Source: Comamonas avium (lineage in GTDB: Bacteria > Pseudomonadota > Gammaproteobacteria > Burkholderiales > Burkholderiaceae_C). From it: a stretch of 64,000 bases of DNA. Made by a program: the position numbers and the translations under genes. The first letter of the stretch is position 1; the number at the start of each line of letters is the position of its first letter. The notes under the pieces were generated by a model that made no database searches, was not told the origin of the DNA, and saw only the letters and a program-made list of their open reading frames with translations. Positions 51,750 through 60,375 of this stretch are shown piece after piece. The stretch covers positions 480,544 through 544,543 of the forward strand of contig NZ_JACSQK010000003.1 in assembly GCF_014836675.1 (NCBI RefSeq), read 5' to 3'.

Positions 51750-52496
51750 ATGCCATTCACTGTTGCTGATTTGAAAAGCCGCCTGACACCGCGTTGCTGG
51801 GCTGCGGTAGTGGCTGTGGGTGGTGCGGCTGTGCTCAGCGGTTGCGTGGTCGCCCCTTTGGATGATGGCTATTCTGACTATGCCTACTCCAGCACTACGG
51901 TCTATACCAACTATGGCTACCCGCCGCCGCCCCGTGTGGAATACCGCACCGTGGCTCCTTCGCCGGGCTATGTGTGGGTAGGTGGTGACTGGTTGTGGTC
52001 AGGCAGCCGCTACGACTGGCACCCCGGTCGCTGGGCACCACCGGGCTACCGTCCCATGCCGCGTCCACCGCACCATGGGTATGCGCCTCGTCCACCGGCA
52101 TACCCGATGCCGCCAACGCCCAGCCGTCCATCGATTCGCCCGGACGAGCCACAGCGACCACCGCACTGGCGCCCTGATGGGGGTTCACGTCCGCCACAGG
52201 TGCGGCCACCCGTGCCATCGCAACCGCCAGGCTGGCGACCCGGACGCCCGGGTACAGATCGCCCGCAGGTGCTGCCATCGTTCCCGTCACAACCGGGCAT
52301 GGAACGCCCAGATCGCCCTCGCCCGCCCCAGCAGATGCGCCCGGATGGTGAGCGGCCACGGCCTGAGATGCGGCCAGATCGTCCACGTCCAGAGACGCGA
52401 CCAGATCGTCCACGCCCAGAGGCTCGCCCTGTGCGGCCGTCCGACAGCGAAGAGGCCCGCCGTCCATTCTTTCGCGGAGATCGTGAAAACCGCTGA
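51750..52496 (+). CDS. Proline/arginine-rich lipoprotein with YxWxxGxW-type repeats
   Basis: A 248-aa predicted lipoprotein. The hydrophobic leader ends in the lipobox LSGC with C32 as lipidation site. A short Tyr-rich segment is followed by two aromatic repeats (PGYVWVGGDWLW and YDWHPGRWAPPGYR), as in YXWGXW-repeat proteins. From residue about 115 on it is a Pro/Arg-rich, presumably disordered tail ending in RPDRPRPE-like repeats. Asp or Gln-Pro after Cys32 is absent (VVAP), so outer-membrane sorting is likely. The function is unknown. ATG 51750 is the start that gives a proper signal peptide. Confidence 0.75.
   Translation: MPFTVADLKSRLTPRCWAAVVAVGGAAVLSGCVVAPLDDGYSDYAYSSTTVYTNYGYPPPPRVEYRTVAPSPGYVWVGGDWLWSGSRYDWHPGRWAPPGYRPMPRPPHHGYAPRPPAYPMPPTPSRPSIRPDEPQRPPHWRPDGGSRPPQVRPPVPSQPPGWRPGRPGTDRPQVLPSFPSQPGMERPDRPRPPQQMRPDGERPRPEMRPDRPRPETRPDRPRPEARPVRPSDSEEARRPFFRGDRENR
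52368..52421 (+). repeat. Two 27-nt coding repeats in the lipoprotein tail
   Basis: Bases 52368-52394 and 52395-52421 are nearly identical 27-mers sharing CCAGATCGTCCACG, encoding MRPDRPRPE and TRPDRPRPE; a partial third unit follows. Such a tract can vary in copy number. Confidence 0.8.
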
Positions 52497-52522
52497 AATC
52501 GAGCTGCGGGTTGCTGACTTTC

Positions 52523-52556
52523 AAAGCCTGCTGGTTTGTTCCAGCGGGCTTTTTTA
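52523..52556 (+). terminator. Terminator after the lipoprotein gene
   Basis: AAAGCCTGCTGG (52523-52534), loop TTTGTT, CCAGCGGGCTTT (52541-52552) with one T-G pair, then T residues. It overlaps the 3' end of the converging LysR gene. Confidence 0.88.
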
Positions 52557-53468
52557 TTCGGAGCTGGTGGTGGGGCTGGCCGTACCACGGGCTTTGGCCA
52601 GCAGAAAGTCAATACAGGTACGCACAGCCCGTGTCTGGTGCCGGTTGGGCAGATAGAGCAAGTACATGTGTGTGCCAAAAATACTCAGGCGGTATTCGGT
52701 CAGTGTGGTCAGCACTTCACCGCTGGCAATCTTGTCTTGCACAACATAGTCGGGCACCAGCCCCACGCCCAGGCCCGCCAAGATACCTTCGCGCAAGAAG
52801 GGGAAGTGCTCGGAGCTGAGGGTGGGCTCCAGCATCACCTCTTGCCGGTCCATGCCTTCCTGATAGGCTGACAGGCGCAGCTGGCGGCCCATGACGCCGG
52901 CCGTAATCAAGGGGCTGGCGCGCAGCTCCATCAGGGTCTGGGGCAGTCCATATTGCTGCACATAAGCGGCAGAGGCGCAGGCCACATAGCGCACATCACC
53001 CAGGCTGCGGGCAATCACCGACAGCGGGGGTTCCTGCATCACGCGGATGGCAATGTCCACCTCATCGCGCAGGTTGTCGACCCGGTTCTCAAACAGCACA
53101 TCCAGCACGATGCGCGGGTACAGGCGCTTGAACTCAATGAGCCACTGGCTCATCACGATTTGCCCGTAGCCGCTGGGCACGCTGATACCCACGCGGCCCT
53201 GTAAATCCTGGCCCAGGCTGGTGATGGTCTCGCGCGCAGCAAGAATCTCGTTGTGGATGTTGCGCCCGTGCTCGTACAGGCGCAGGCCAACTTCTGTGGG
53301 CTCCACACGGCGTGTGGTGCGCTTGACCAGTTGCACCCCCACTGATTTCTCCAGTTGTGCCAGGTGATAGCTGACATTGGCACGCGTCATCTTGAGTTTG
53401 CGGGCCGCCTGGCTGAGGTTGCCGCTGTCGATGATTTCCACCAGCAGCGTGAGCGTGTGCAGGTCCAT
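52554..53468 (-). CDS. LysR-family regulator, divergent from the dicarboxylate-type operon
   Basis: A 304-aa LysR protein of the CrgA-like group. The helix-turn-helix contains LLVEIIDSGNLSQAARKL and TRANVSYHLAQLEKSVG (about residues 8-45). The effector domain spans about 90-295. It is transcribed away from the downstream acyl-CoA operon, sharing a 127-nt intergenic region that has a small palindrome, which implies control of that operon. The inducer, possibly an acyl-CoA or dicarboxylate, is unknown. Confidence 0.88.
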   Translation of the reverse strand: MDLHTLTLLVEIIDSGNLSQAARKLKMTRANVSYHLAQLEKSVGVQLVKRTTRRVEPTEVGLRLYEHGRNIHNEILAARETITSLGQDLQGRVGISVPSGYGQIVMSQWLIEFKRLYPRIVLDVLFENRVDNLRDEVDIAIRVMQEPPLSVIARSLGDVRYVACASAAYVQQYGLPQTLMELRASPLITAGVMGRQLRLSAYQEGMDRQEVMLEPTLSSEHFPFLREGILAGLGVGLVPDYVVQDKIASGEVLTTLTEYRLSIFGTHMYLLYLPNRHQTRAVRTCIDFLLAKARGTASPTTSSE

Positions 53469-53501
53469 CTAGGGTTTTCCCTTGTGATTGTTCAAAACCA
53501 T

Positions 53502-53516
53502 TTGACAGTCTGTCAA
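53502..53516. promoter_or_regulatory. Palindromic site/-35 region in the LysR-fadB intergenic space
   Basis: TTGACAG-T-CTGTCAA is a perfect 7-bp inverted repeat. TTGACA is also a consensus -35; TGTATT stands 17 nt and TATTGT 19 nt downstream. It may combine operator and promoter of the plus-strand operon. Confidence 0.5.
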
Positions 53517-53595
53517 CTATTGGATGTATTGTAAAGAAGCATTAGCGTAGTACAAACGACTTTTCCCATAGAACAACTGTCCGGAGACACGCGCA

Positions 53596-55713
53596 ATGAG
53601 TTCTGAAAGCACCGCTTCCGTGGTCCAAACCCGCCTTGATGGCGAGGTGTTGGTGGTCAGCATCAACAACCCCCCTGTAAACGCTTTGGGTCAGGCCGTG
53701 CGCGCTGGCTTGCTGGCTGCGGTAGAGCAAGCCGCTGCCAATGCAGCCGTGAAAGCGCTGCTGATTGTGGGTGAGGGCAAGGCCTTCATCGCGGGTGCGG
53801 ACATCCGTGAATTTGGTAAACCCGCGGTTGCTCCTTCCTTGCCTGACGTGTGCAACGCGCTGGAAGCCAGCGACAAGCTGGTGGTAGCCGCCATTCATGG
53901 TGCAGCGCTGGGCGGTGGCCTGGAGGTGGCACTGTCGGCCCACTACCGTGTGGCGCTGCCTAAAGCCTTGCTGGGCCTGCCTGAAGTGAGCTTGGGCTTG
54001 CTGCCCGGCGCTGGCGGCACCCAGCGTGCCCCGCGTGTGATGGGCGTAAAGGCCGCAACCGAGCTGATGCTCAGCGGCAAGCACCTGTCGGCCAAGGCCG
54101 CACTGGCTGCGGGCTTGGTCGATGTTCTGGTGGACAGCAGCGATCCGCTGGCTGCAGGGCTGGCGTATGCCCGCAACCTGCTGGCTGCCGGTGCCGCCGT
54201 GCGCCGCACCCGCGACATCGCCATTGCCGACAAGGCTGGTGCGCTGGCAGATCTGGAGGCGCTGGCTGCAGAGACTGCCAAGAAGGCTCGTGGCCTGTTC
54301 TCGCCCCTGAAAATCATTGAGTGCGTCAAAGCCGCTGTGGAGCTGCCCTTTGACCAAGGTCTGGCCAAAGAGCGCGAGCTGTTTGTGCAGTGCCTGGAAA
54401 GCCCCCAGCGCCAAGGTTTGGTGCACGCGTTCTTTGCAGAACGTGAAACCGCCAAGATTCCCGAAGCCAAGGCCGCAGCGCCGCGTGCCTTCAGCACACT
54501 GGCCATTATTGGTGGTGGCACCATGGGCGCGGGCATTGCCGTGGCCGCACTGGATGCCGGCTACCCCGTGACCATGGTGGAGCGCGATGCCGAATCCATC
54601 GCCCGTGGCCAAGCCAATGTGGAAAAGGTCTACAACGGCCTGATTGCCAAGGGCCGTATGACCGAAGAGGGCAAGGCCGCCATCATGGCGCGCTACACCC
54701 CATCCACCAGCTACGACGATCTGAAAGATGTGGATCTGGTGATTGAGGCGGTGTTTGAAGACCTGGACGTGAAAAAGGCAGTGTTCAAGGAGCTGGACCG
54801 CGTGTGCAAGCGCGGTGCTGTGCTGGCCACCAACACCTCCTACCTCGATATTGATGCCATTGCCGATGCCACAGCGCGCCCGCAAGATGTGATTGGCCTG
54901 CATTTTTTCAGCCCAGCCAACATCATGAAGCTGCTGGAAATCGTGGTGCCCGCCAAGGTCAGTGCCGACGTCGTGGCCACAGCGTTTGAGCTGGCCAAGA
55001 AGCTCAAGAAGGTGCCGGTGCGCGCAGGCGTTTGCGATGGCTTTATCGGCAACCGCATTCTGGCTGTGTACAAGCAGGCCGCCGACTCCATCATGGAAGA
55101 CGGTGCATCACCCTATGAGATTGACGAAGCCGTGCGCGGCTTTGGCTACCCCATGGGTCCATTCCAGGTCACCGATCTGGCTGGCGGTGACATTGGCTGG
55201 GCCACCCGCAAGCGCCGTGCTGCCACACGCAACCCCAAGGCACGCTACGTGGAAGTGGCAGACCGCATCTGCGAAAACGGCTGGTTTGGTCAAAAGACCG
55301 GGCGAGGCTTTTACCTGTACCCCCAAGGTGCACGCGTGGGCCAGCAAGACCCCGAAGTGCTGGCCATTGTGGATGCCGAGCGCGCCAAGAAGGGTGTGAC
55401 ACCGCGCAAGTTCAGCCCTGAAGAAATCATGCGCCGCTACATGGCAGCCATGGTCAACGAAGGTGCCAAGGTCGTGCAGGAGGGCATTGCCCTGCGCCCA
55501 CTGGATGTGGACGTGACTTTCATCTCTGGTTATGGCTTTCCGCGCCACCGTGGGGGCCCCATGAAGTGGGCTGACATGCAGGGGCTGGACAAGATCTTGG
55601 CGGACATCAAGACCTTTGAGCAGGAAGACCCCCTGTTCTGGAAGCCTGCGGCGCTGCTGGAAAAACTGGTCGCACAAGGCCAGAACTTTGACAGCCTGAA
55701 CAAGGCTGCGTGA
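53596..55713 (+). CDS. Enoyl-CoA hydratase/3-hydroxyacyl-CoA dehydrogenase fusion (crotonase first, PimF-like)
   Basis: A 705-aa bifunctional protein. The N-terminal crotonase has IAGADIREF and both hydratase glutamates, E110 (GGGLEVAL) and E130 (LPEVSLG). The dehydrogenase part begins with LAIIGGGTMGAGIAVAALDA (about 302-321) and keeps the catalytic His-Glu pair in GLHFFSPANIMKLLEIV. Domain order is that of E. coli FadB/FadJ and PimF, opposite to the fusion at 25346. It is the first gene of the operon, with GGAGA before ATG 53596. It performs hydration and NAD-dependent oxidation. Confidence 0.9.
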   Translation: MSSESTASVVQTRLDGEVLVVSINNPPVNALGQAVRAGLLAAVEQAAANAAVKALLIVGEGKAFIAGADIREFGKPAVAPSLPDVCNALEASDKLVVAAIHGAALGGGLEVALSAHYRVALPKALLGLPEVSLGLLPGAGGTQRAPRVMGVKAATELMLSGKHLSAKAALAAGLVDVLVDSSDPLAAGLAYARNLLAAGAAVRRTRDIAIADKAGALADLEALAAETAKKARGLFSPLKIIECVKAAVELPFDQGLAKERELFVQCLESPQRQGLVHAFFAERETAKIPEAKAAAPRAFSTLAIIGGGTMGAGIAVAALDAGYPVTMVERDAESIARGQANVEKVYNGLIAKGRMTEEGKAAIMARYTPSTSYDDLKDVDLVIEAVFEDLDVKKAVFKELDRVCKRGAVLATNTSYLDIDAIADATARPQDVIGLHFFSPANIMKLLEIVVPAKVSADVVATAFELAKKLKKVPVRAGVCDGFIGNRILAVYKQAADSIMEDGASPYEIDEAVRGFGYPMGPFQVTDLAGGDIGWATRKRRAATRNPKARYVEVADRICENGWFGQKTGRGFYLYPQGARVGQQDPEVLAIVDAERAKKGVTPRKFSPEEIMRRYMAAMVNEGAKVVQEGIALRPLDVDVTFISGYGFPRHRGGPMKWADMQGLDKILADIKTFEQEDPLFWKPAALLEKLVAQGQNFDSLNKAA

Positions 55714-55824
55714 CCTGCAAGGTCAGACATCTGAACGTATTGCCCAAGGCAGTGCGCAAAGAGGAAGGGGCGCAAGCCCTATCAGGGAGCACAACCGGCA
55801 GCACATAACAAGCAAGCTGCTGGG

Positions 55825-55842
55825 CCGCGCTGCAAAGCGCGG
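55825..55842 (+). other. Small GC hairpin before palindrome copy E
   Basis: CCGCGCT (55825-55831) and AGCGCGG (55836-55842) form a perfect 7-bp stem with loop GCAA. It is followed by TATTTAAAAAAA, so it is not a canonical terminator on the plus strand. Confidence 0.55.
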
Positions 55843-55846
55843 TATT

Positions 55847-55935
55847 TAAAAAAAGAAGCTATCAGCGCAAGTGCAGCAAGCTTTTCAGTATTAAAAGTAT
55901 TTGAAATGACCGCTTCATAAGCGTTGATAGCTCTC
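55847..55935. repeat. Dispersed imperfect palindrome, copy E
   Basis: The left arm AAAAGAAGCTATCAGCGC mirrors the right arm AAGCGTTGATAGCTCTC. The centre TTTCAGTA...TATTTGAAA is a weaker stem. It interrupts the operon between the fadB-like and thiolase genes. Confidence 0.7.
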
Positions 55936-55960
55936 AAAACATTTGAGTGAGACACACACC

Positions 55961-57142
55961 ATGCGCGAAGCCGTCATTGTTTCTACCGCCCGTACCCCGC
56001 TGACCAAGTCGCACCGTGGCGAGTTCAACGTCACGCCTGCAGCCCAGCTGGCAGCGTTTTCCGTCAAGGCTGCGGTTGAGCGCGCGGGCATTGACCCGGC
56101 CATGATCGAAGACTTGATTCTGGGCTGCGGCAACCCCGACGGTTTTCAGGGCCGCAATCTGGGCCGCCAGACCGTGATCCGTGCCGAGCTGCCACTGAGC
56201 ATTGCGGGCACCACCATCACACGCTTTTGCGCATCGGGCCTGCAATCGATTGCGATTGCCGCAGGCCGTGTGGTGGCCGAAGGTGTGGACGCCATGCTAG
56301 CCGGGGGTGTGGAAACCATCTCGGGCATTCGCGCAAGCAACAACTTGCCCACCGATATGGACCCATGGCTGGTCGCCAACAAACCTGATTTGTTCATGGC
56401 CATGATCGACACCGCCGACGTGGTGGCCAAGCGCTACAGCATCAGCCGCGAAGACCAGGATGCGTTTTCGCTGCTCAGCCAGCAGCGCACTGCCGCCGCG
56501 CAGGCCGCAGGCCTGTTTGGCAACGAAATCATTGCCTGCGCCACACGCATGGCTGAAAAGAACAAAGAAACCGGTGAAGTCACTTACCGCGATGTGGTTG
56601 CCACTCAGGACAACTGCAACCGCGCCAGCACCACGCTTGAAGGGCTGGCCAAACTGGAGCCTGTCAAGGGCCCCGGCAACTTCATCACCGCAGGCAATGC
56701 CTCGCAACTGTCGGATGGATCCAGCGCCTGCGTGGTCATGGAAGCCAAAGTGGCCGAACGCCTGGGCCTGCAGCCGCTGGGCGCTTTCCGTGGTTTTGCC
56801 GTGGCCGGCTGCGAGCCCGACGAGATGGGTATCGGCCCCGTGTTTGCCATTCCCAAGCTGCTGGCACGCCACGGCCTGACGGTGGATGACATCGACCTGT
56901 GGGAGCTCAACGAAGCGTTTGCCTCGCAGGCCCTGTACTGCCAGCGCAAGCTGGGTATTCCGCTGGAGCGGCTGAACGTCAACGGCGGAGCGATTTCGAT
57001 TGGTCACCCGTTTGGCATGACTGGCGCGCGTCTGGCCGGGCACCTGCTGCTGGAAGGCCAGCGCCGCAAAGCCAAGTACGGCGTGGTGAGCATGTGTATT
57101 GCCGGTGGCATGGGCGCTGCCGGTCTGTTTGAAATTTTCTGA
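55961..57142 (+). CDS. Acetyl-CoA acyltransferase (thiolase), PimB-like
   Basis: A 393-aa thiolase with catalytic C90 in [10 protein letters not shown], the His in [17 protein letters not shown] and the second Cys in [11 protein letters not shown]. It would cleave the 3-keto acyl-CoA from the upstream fusion protein. ATG 55961 ([13 protein letters not shown]) is the family start; the TTG at 55943 is not needed. The 247-nt gap before it holds a palindromic repeat; the next gene follows in 23 nt. Confidence 0.9.
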   Translation: MREAVIVSTARTPLTKSHRGEFNVTPAAQLAAFSVKAAVERAGIDPAMIEDLILGCGNPDGFQGRNLGRQTVIRAELPLSIAGTTITRFCASGLQSIAIAAGRVVAEGVDAMLAGGVETISGIRASNNLPTDMDPWLVANKPDLFMAMIDTADVVAKRYSISREDQDAFSLLSQQRTAAAQAAGLFGNEIIACATRMAEKNKETGEVTYRDVVATQDNCNRASTTLEGLAKLEPVKGPGNFITAGNASQLSDGSSACVVMEAKVAERLGLQPLGAFRGFAVAGCEPDEMGIGPVFAIPKLLARHGLTVDDIDLWELNEAFASQALYCQRKLGIPLERLNVNGGAISIGHPFGMTGARLAGHLLLEGQRRKAKYGVVSMCIAGGMGAAGLFEIF

Positions 57143-57165
57143 GCCAGTTTTCCCGAGGAATCGAT

Positions 57166-58362
57166 ATGGATCTTCAATTCACCCCCCAAGAAGAGGCGTT
57201 TCGCGCCCAGGTGCAAGCCTTTTTGCAAGACAAGCTGTCCCCCGAGCTGGCACGCAAGGTCAAGAACGGTCAGATCCTGAACAAGCAAGACCTGGAAAGC
57301 TGGCACACCACGCTCAACACACAAGGCTGGCTGGCCAACCACTGGCCTGAGCAGTACGGCGGACCCGGCTGGGGTGCGGTGGAGAAGTTCATCTTTGAAC
57401 ATGAATGCGCACTGGCTGGTGCGCCCCGCATCGTGCCATTTGGCGTGAACATGCTGGGCCCTGTCCTGATCAAGTACGCCAGCGAACAGCAAAAAAGCTA
57501 CTGGCTGCCACGCATTCTGAGTGGTCAGGACTGGTGGTGCCAGGGCTATTCGGAGCCTGGTTCGGGCTCTGATCTGGCTTCCGTGAAGACCACGGCGGTG
57601 CGTGATGGCGATCACTACATCGTCAATGGCCAGAAGACCTGGACGACGCTGGGCCAGCACGCCAACATGATTTTCTGCCTGGTGCGCACCAACAAGGACG
57701 TGAAGGCACAGGCCGGCATCAGCTTCTTGCTGGTGGACATGAACACACCCGGTGTGACGGTGCGACCCATCATCACGCTCGATGGTGAGCATGAAGTCAA
57801 CGAAGTGTTCTTTACCGACGTGAAGGTGCCGGCTGAGAATCTGGTGGGCGAAGAAAACAAGGGCTGGACCTACGCCAAGTACCTGCTGACCTATGAGCGC
57901 ACGAACATTGCGGGGGTGGGCTTTTCGGTGGCGGCGCTGGAAAAACTGAAAGTGGCTGCAGACCGCATGCACTACAACGGCAAGCCTTTGTCGCAGGACC
58001 CTTTGTTTGCCGCGCGTATGGCCCGTGTGGAAATTGATCTGGAAAACATGAAGACCACCAACCTGCGCGTGATTGCTGCCGTGGCAGGTGGCGGTGTGCC
58101 GGGTGCAGAAAGCTCCATGCTCAAGATCAAGGGCACCGAGATTCGCCAAGAGATTCTGTCGCTCACACGCCGTGCCATGGGCCCTTACGCCGTGCCGTTT
58201 GTAGAAGCGGCCATGCATGACGGCTACAGCGAAGCACCGATTGGCCCTGAAGAAGCCACCGCCGCAGCGGCGGCGTACTTCAACTACCGCAAGCTGTCGA
58301 TCTTTGGCGGCTCCAACGAAATTCAAAAGAACATCATCTCCAAGATGATCCTCGGCCTGTAA
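57166..58362 (+). CDS. Acyl-CoA dehydrogenase, large-subunit type (PimC-like)
   Basis: A 398-aa flavoprotein with GYSEPGSGSDLASVKT (FAD/substrate motif, 127-141). Near the C-terminus, where medium-chain enzymes carry their catalytic Glu (YEGT), it reads IFGGSNEIQKN, so that position is Gly. E244 in TYERTNIAG could serve as the base, as in FadE26-type enzymes; this is inference. It lies 25 nt before a second, smaller dehydrogenase gene, and such pairs often form heteromers. GAGGAA precedes ATG 57166. Confidence 0.9.
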   Translation: MDLQFTPQEEAFRAQVQAFLQDKLSPELARKVKNGQILNKQDLESWHTTLNTQGWLANHWPEQYGGPGWGAVEKFIFEHECALAGAPRIVPFGVNMLGPVLIKYASEQQKSYWLPRILSGQDWWCQGYSEPGSGSDLASVKTTAVRDGDHYIVNGQKTWTTLGQHANMIFCLVRTNKDVKAQAGISFLLVDMNTPGVTVRPIITLDGEHEVNEVFFTDVKVPAENLVGEENKGWTYAKYLLTYERTNIAGVGFSVAALEKLKVAADRMHYNGKPLSQDPLFAARMARVEIDLENMKTTNLRVIAAVAGGGVPGAESSMLKIKGTEIRQEILSLTRRAMGPYAVPFVEAAMHDGYSEAPIGPEEATAAAAAYFNYRKLSIFGGSNEIQKNIISKMILGL

Positions 58363-58387
58363 GCCGGGCAAGGGAAGCAACAAGACC

Positions 58388-59524
58388 ATGAACTTCGAAC
58401 ATACCGAAGACCGCCGCATGCTGGCGGATACCTTGAACCGCTTTGTCTCTGAGCAGTACGGGATCGAGCACCGCAACCAGCTGGCTTATGGGCAAGAAGG
58501 ACATAGCCCGGCGCTGTATGCGCAATTTGCCGAACTGGGCGCTATTGGTGCGCTGTTTCCAGAAGATGCAGGAGGCTTTGGCGGCGCAGGTTTTGACATC
58601 AGCGTGGTATTTGAAGCGCTGGGCCGTGGCCTGGTGGCTGAGCCTTTGCTGGATGCTCTGGTCGTGGGTCAGGCATTGATTGCTGCGGGCAGCGAATCGC
58701 AAAAAGCCAAACTGCAAGACATCATTGCCGGTGACCTGATCTGTGCGCTGGCGCACGATGAACCGGGCAGCCATTACGAGCTCCATAACGTCTCAACCAC
58801 CGCAACCCAAACGGCCAGCGGCTGGGTGCTGAACGGCACCAAGGGCGTGGTGGCACTGGGCGAGAAGGCTGATTTGTTACTGGTGAGTGCACGTACGGGC
58901 GGCTCACAGCTGGACGCCAGCGGTATCAGCCTGTTTCTGGTGGATGGCAGTGCCGCAGGGCTGAGCAAGCGTGGCTACCAGCGTTTTGAAGGAGGTCGCG
59001 CCGCCGACATCACGTTCAACAATGTACAGGTGCCTGCCGATTCCCTGGTGGGTGCTCAAGGCAAGGGCTACGCCGTACTGGAGCACATCAGTGGCTACGC
59101 GCTGCTGGCGCTGGCGTCTGAATCGCTGGGTGCCATGGACGTGGCCAAGCAGCACACGCTGGAGTACCTGCAAACGCGCAAGCAGTTCGGGGTGGCCATT
59201 GGTACTTTTCAGGCGCTGCAGCATCGCATGGCCGATGTGCTGCTGGAGATTGAACAAGCCCGCTCTGCTGTCATCAATGCGGCCTCGGCAGTGGATACCG
59301 CCCAAGGCGCTGCCAAAGAAAAGGTCCTGTCGGCGGCCAAATACACCGTGGGCTATGTGGGCACCAAAGTGGCACAGGAAAGCATTCAGCTGCACGGCGG
59401 TATTGGCATGACCTGGGAGCTGCCGCTGGCGCATTACGCCAAGCGTCTGGTGATGATTGATCACCAGTTTGGGGATGAAGACCACCATCTGGCACGCTTC
59501 ATTGCCCTTGGGCAGCAAGGTTGA
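58388..59524 (+). CDS. Acyl-CoA dehydrogenase, small-subunit type (PimD-like)
   Basis: A 378-aa acyl-CoA dehydrogenase homologue. The N-terminal FEHTEDRRMLADTL, the core LAHDEPGSHYELHN, which departs from the usual TEPxxGSD FAD motif, and the C-terminal IQLHGGIGMTWELPLAHYAKR are features of the companion subunits of heteromeric dehydrogenases. It lies between the large subunit gene and a crotonase gene, with gaps of 25 and 5 nt. I infer a heteromer with the product of 57166-58362, with electrons going to ETF encoded at the window's end. Confidence 0.88.
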   Translation: MNFEHTEDRRMLADTLNRFVSEQYGIEHRNQLAYGQEGHSPALYAQFAELGAIGALFPEDAGGFGGAGFDISVVFEALGRGLVAEPLLDALVVGQALIAAGSESQKAKLQDIIAGDLICALAHDEPGSHYELHNVSTTATQTASGWVLNGTKGVVALGEKADLLLVSARTGGSQLDASGISLFLVDGSAAGLSKRGYQRFEGGRAADITFNNVQVPADSLVGAQGKGYAVLEHISGYALLALASESLGAMDVAKQHTLEYLQTRKQFGVAIGTFQALQHRMADVLLEIEQARSAVINAASAVDTAQGAAKEKVLSAAKYTVGYVGTKVAQESIQLHGGIGMTWELPLAHYAKRLVMIDHQFGDEDHHLARFIALGQQG

Positions 59525-59529
59525 TCGCC

Positions 59530-60336
59530 ATGACCGAACCACTGCTCGTACGCCGGGAGGGGAATGTTCTCATCCTCTCCAACAACAACGTGGCAGCGCG
59601 CAATGCGCTGTCACCCGAGTTTTATGCCGCTGTGACGCAGGCCTTGAACGGCGCGGCTGCAGACCCCAGCGTTGGCGCAGTGGTGCTGACCGGGGAAGGC
59701 GGCCACTTTTGTGCCGGCGGAGATTTGCGTCAGTTGGCCAAGCGCCGTGATCTGCCCGTGCAGGAGCGCCGCGAAAAGCTGGAAGGCTTGCACGATCTGA
59801 TCCGTGCGGTGCGTGACTGCCCCAAGCCGGTCATTGCTGCCGTTGAAGGCGCTGCTGCGGGTGCAGGCCTGTCGCTGGCATTGGCCTGCGACATGCTGGT
59901 GGCTGCCAAAAACAGCGTGTTCTCCGTGGCCTATGTGAAGGTGGGTTTGACCCCCGACGGCGGTGCCACGGCATTTCTGGCCGAGTTTGTCTCGCGCCAG
60001 GTGCTCACCGAGCTGTGCCTGACGGGCGAGCGCATCAATGGTGAACGCATGGCACAGATGGGCGTGGTGAACCGCTTGGCAGAACCGGGTCAAGCCATTG
60101 TGCTGGCCGTGGCGCTGGCACAGCAGATAGCGCAGGGGCCAGAGCTGGCCATGGCACGCATCAAAGGCCTGTGCCGCGTTGCGCCGCGCAGCACGCTGCA
60201 AGAGCAACTGGAGCTGGAAGCCCAGTACATGGTGCAGTCGCAAGAGAGCGAAGAGAGCCGCGAAGGGATTGGTGCTTTTCTGGAAAAGCGCACGGCCCAG
60301 TTTCGCCAGCCTTCGGCCATCGTGCTGACGCAATAA
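59530..60336 (+). CDS. Crotonase-family protein, PaaG/PimE-like
   Basis: A 268-aa crotonase with oxyanion-hole segments FCAGGDLRQLA (60-70) and EGAAAGAGLSLALACD. Neither hydratase Glu is present. D143 in VGLTPDGGAT stands where PaaG-type isomerases have their catalytic Asp. It is therefore more likely an isomerase or a specialised hydratase than a standard hydratase; the operon already has hydratase activity in the 705-aa fusion. The start is ATG 59530; a TTG at 59521 overlaps the previous gene. Confidence 0.85.
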   Translation: MTEPLLVRREGNVLILSNNNVAARNALSPEFYAAVTQALNGAAADPSVGAVVLTGEGGHFCAGGDLRQLAKRRDLPVQERREKLEGLHDLIRAVRDCPKPVIAAVEGAAAGAGLSLALACDMLVAAKNSVFSVAYVKVGLTPDGGATAFLAEFVSRQVLTELCLTGERINGERMAQMGVVNRLAEPGQAIVLAVALAQQIAQGPELAMARIKGLCRVAPRSTLQEQLELEAQYMVQSQESEESREGIGAFLEKRTAQFRQPSAIVLTQ

Positions 60337-60375
60337 CACCTACAACGACGCATCAAGCGCAGGGAGACAAAAACT

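Noticed and set aside
52368..52440. Short tandem units considered as a CRISPR array
   Set aside because: The 27-nt units are contiguous without spacers and in frame inside the lipoprotein gene.
51982..52656. 224-codon frame overlapping the proline-rich lipoprotein gene
   Set aside because: It is a +1 reading of the same repetitive sequence and runs across a terminator; the lipoprotein frame has a lipobox and known repeat motifs.
53542..54903. 453-codon minus-strand frame opposite the PimF-like gene
   Set aside because: Composition is typical of a reverse-frame shadow (His/Gln/Gly-rich), with no recognisable domain.
57004..58476. 490-codon minus-strand frame opposite the large acyl-CoA dehydrogenase
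   Set aside because: Antisense shadow of a well-supported gene; no family motif or ribosome site.
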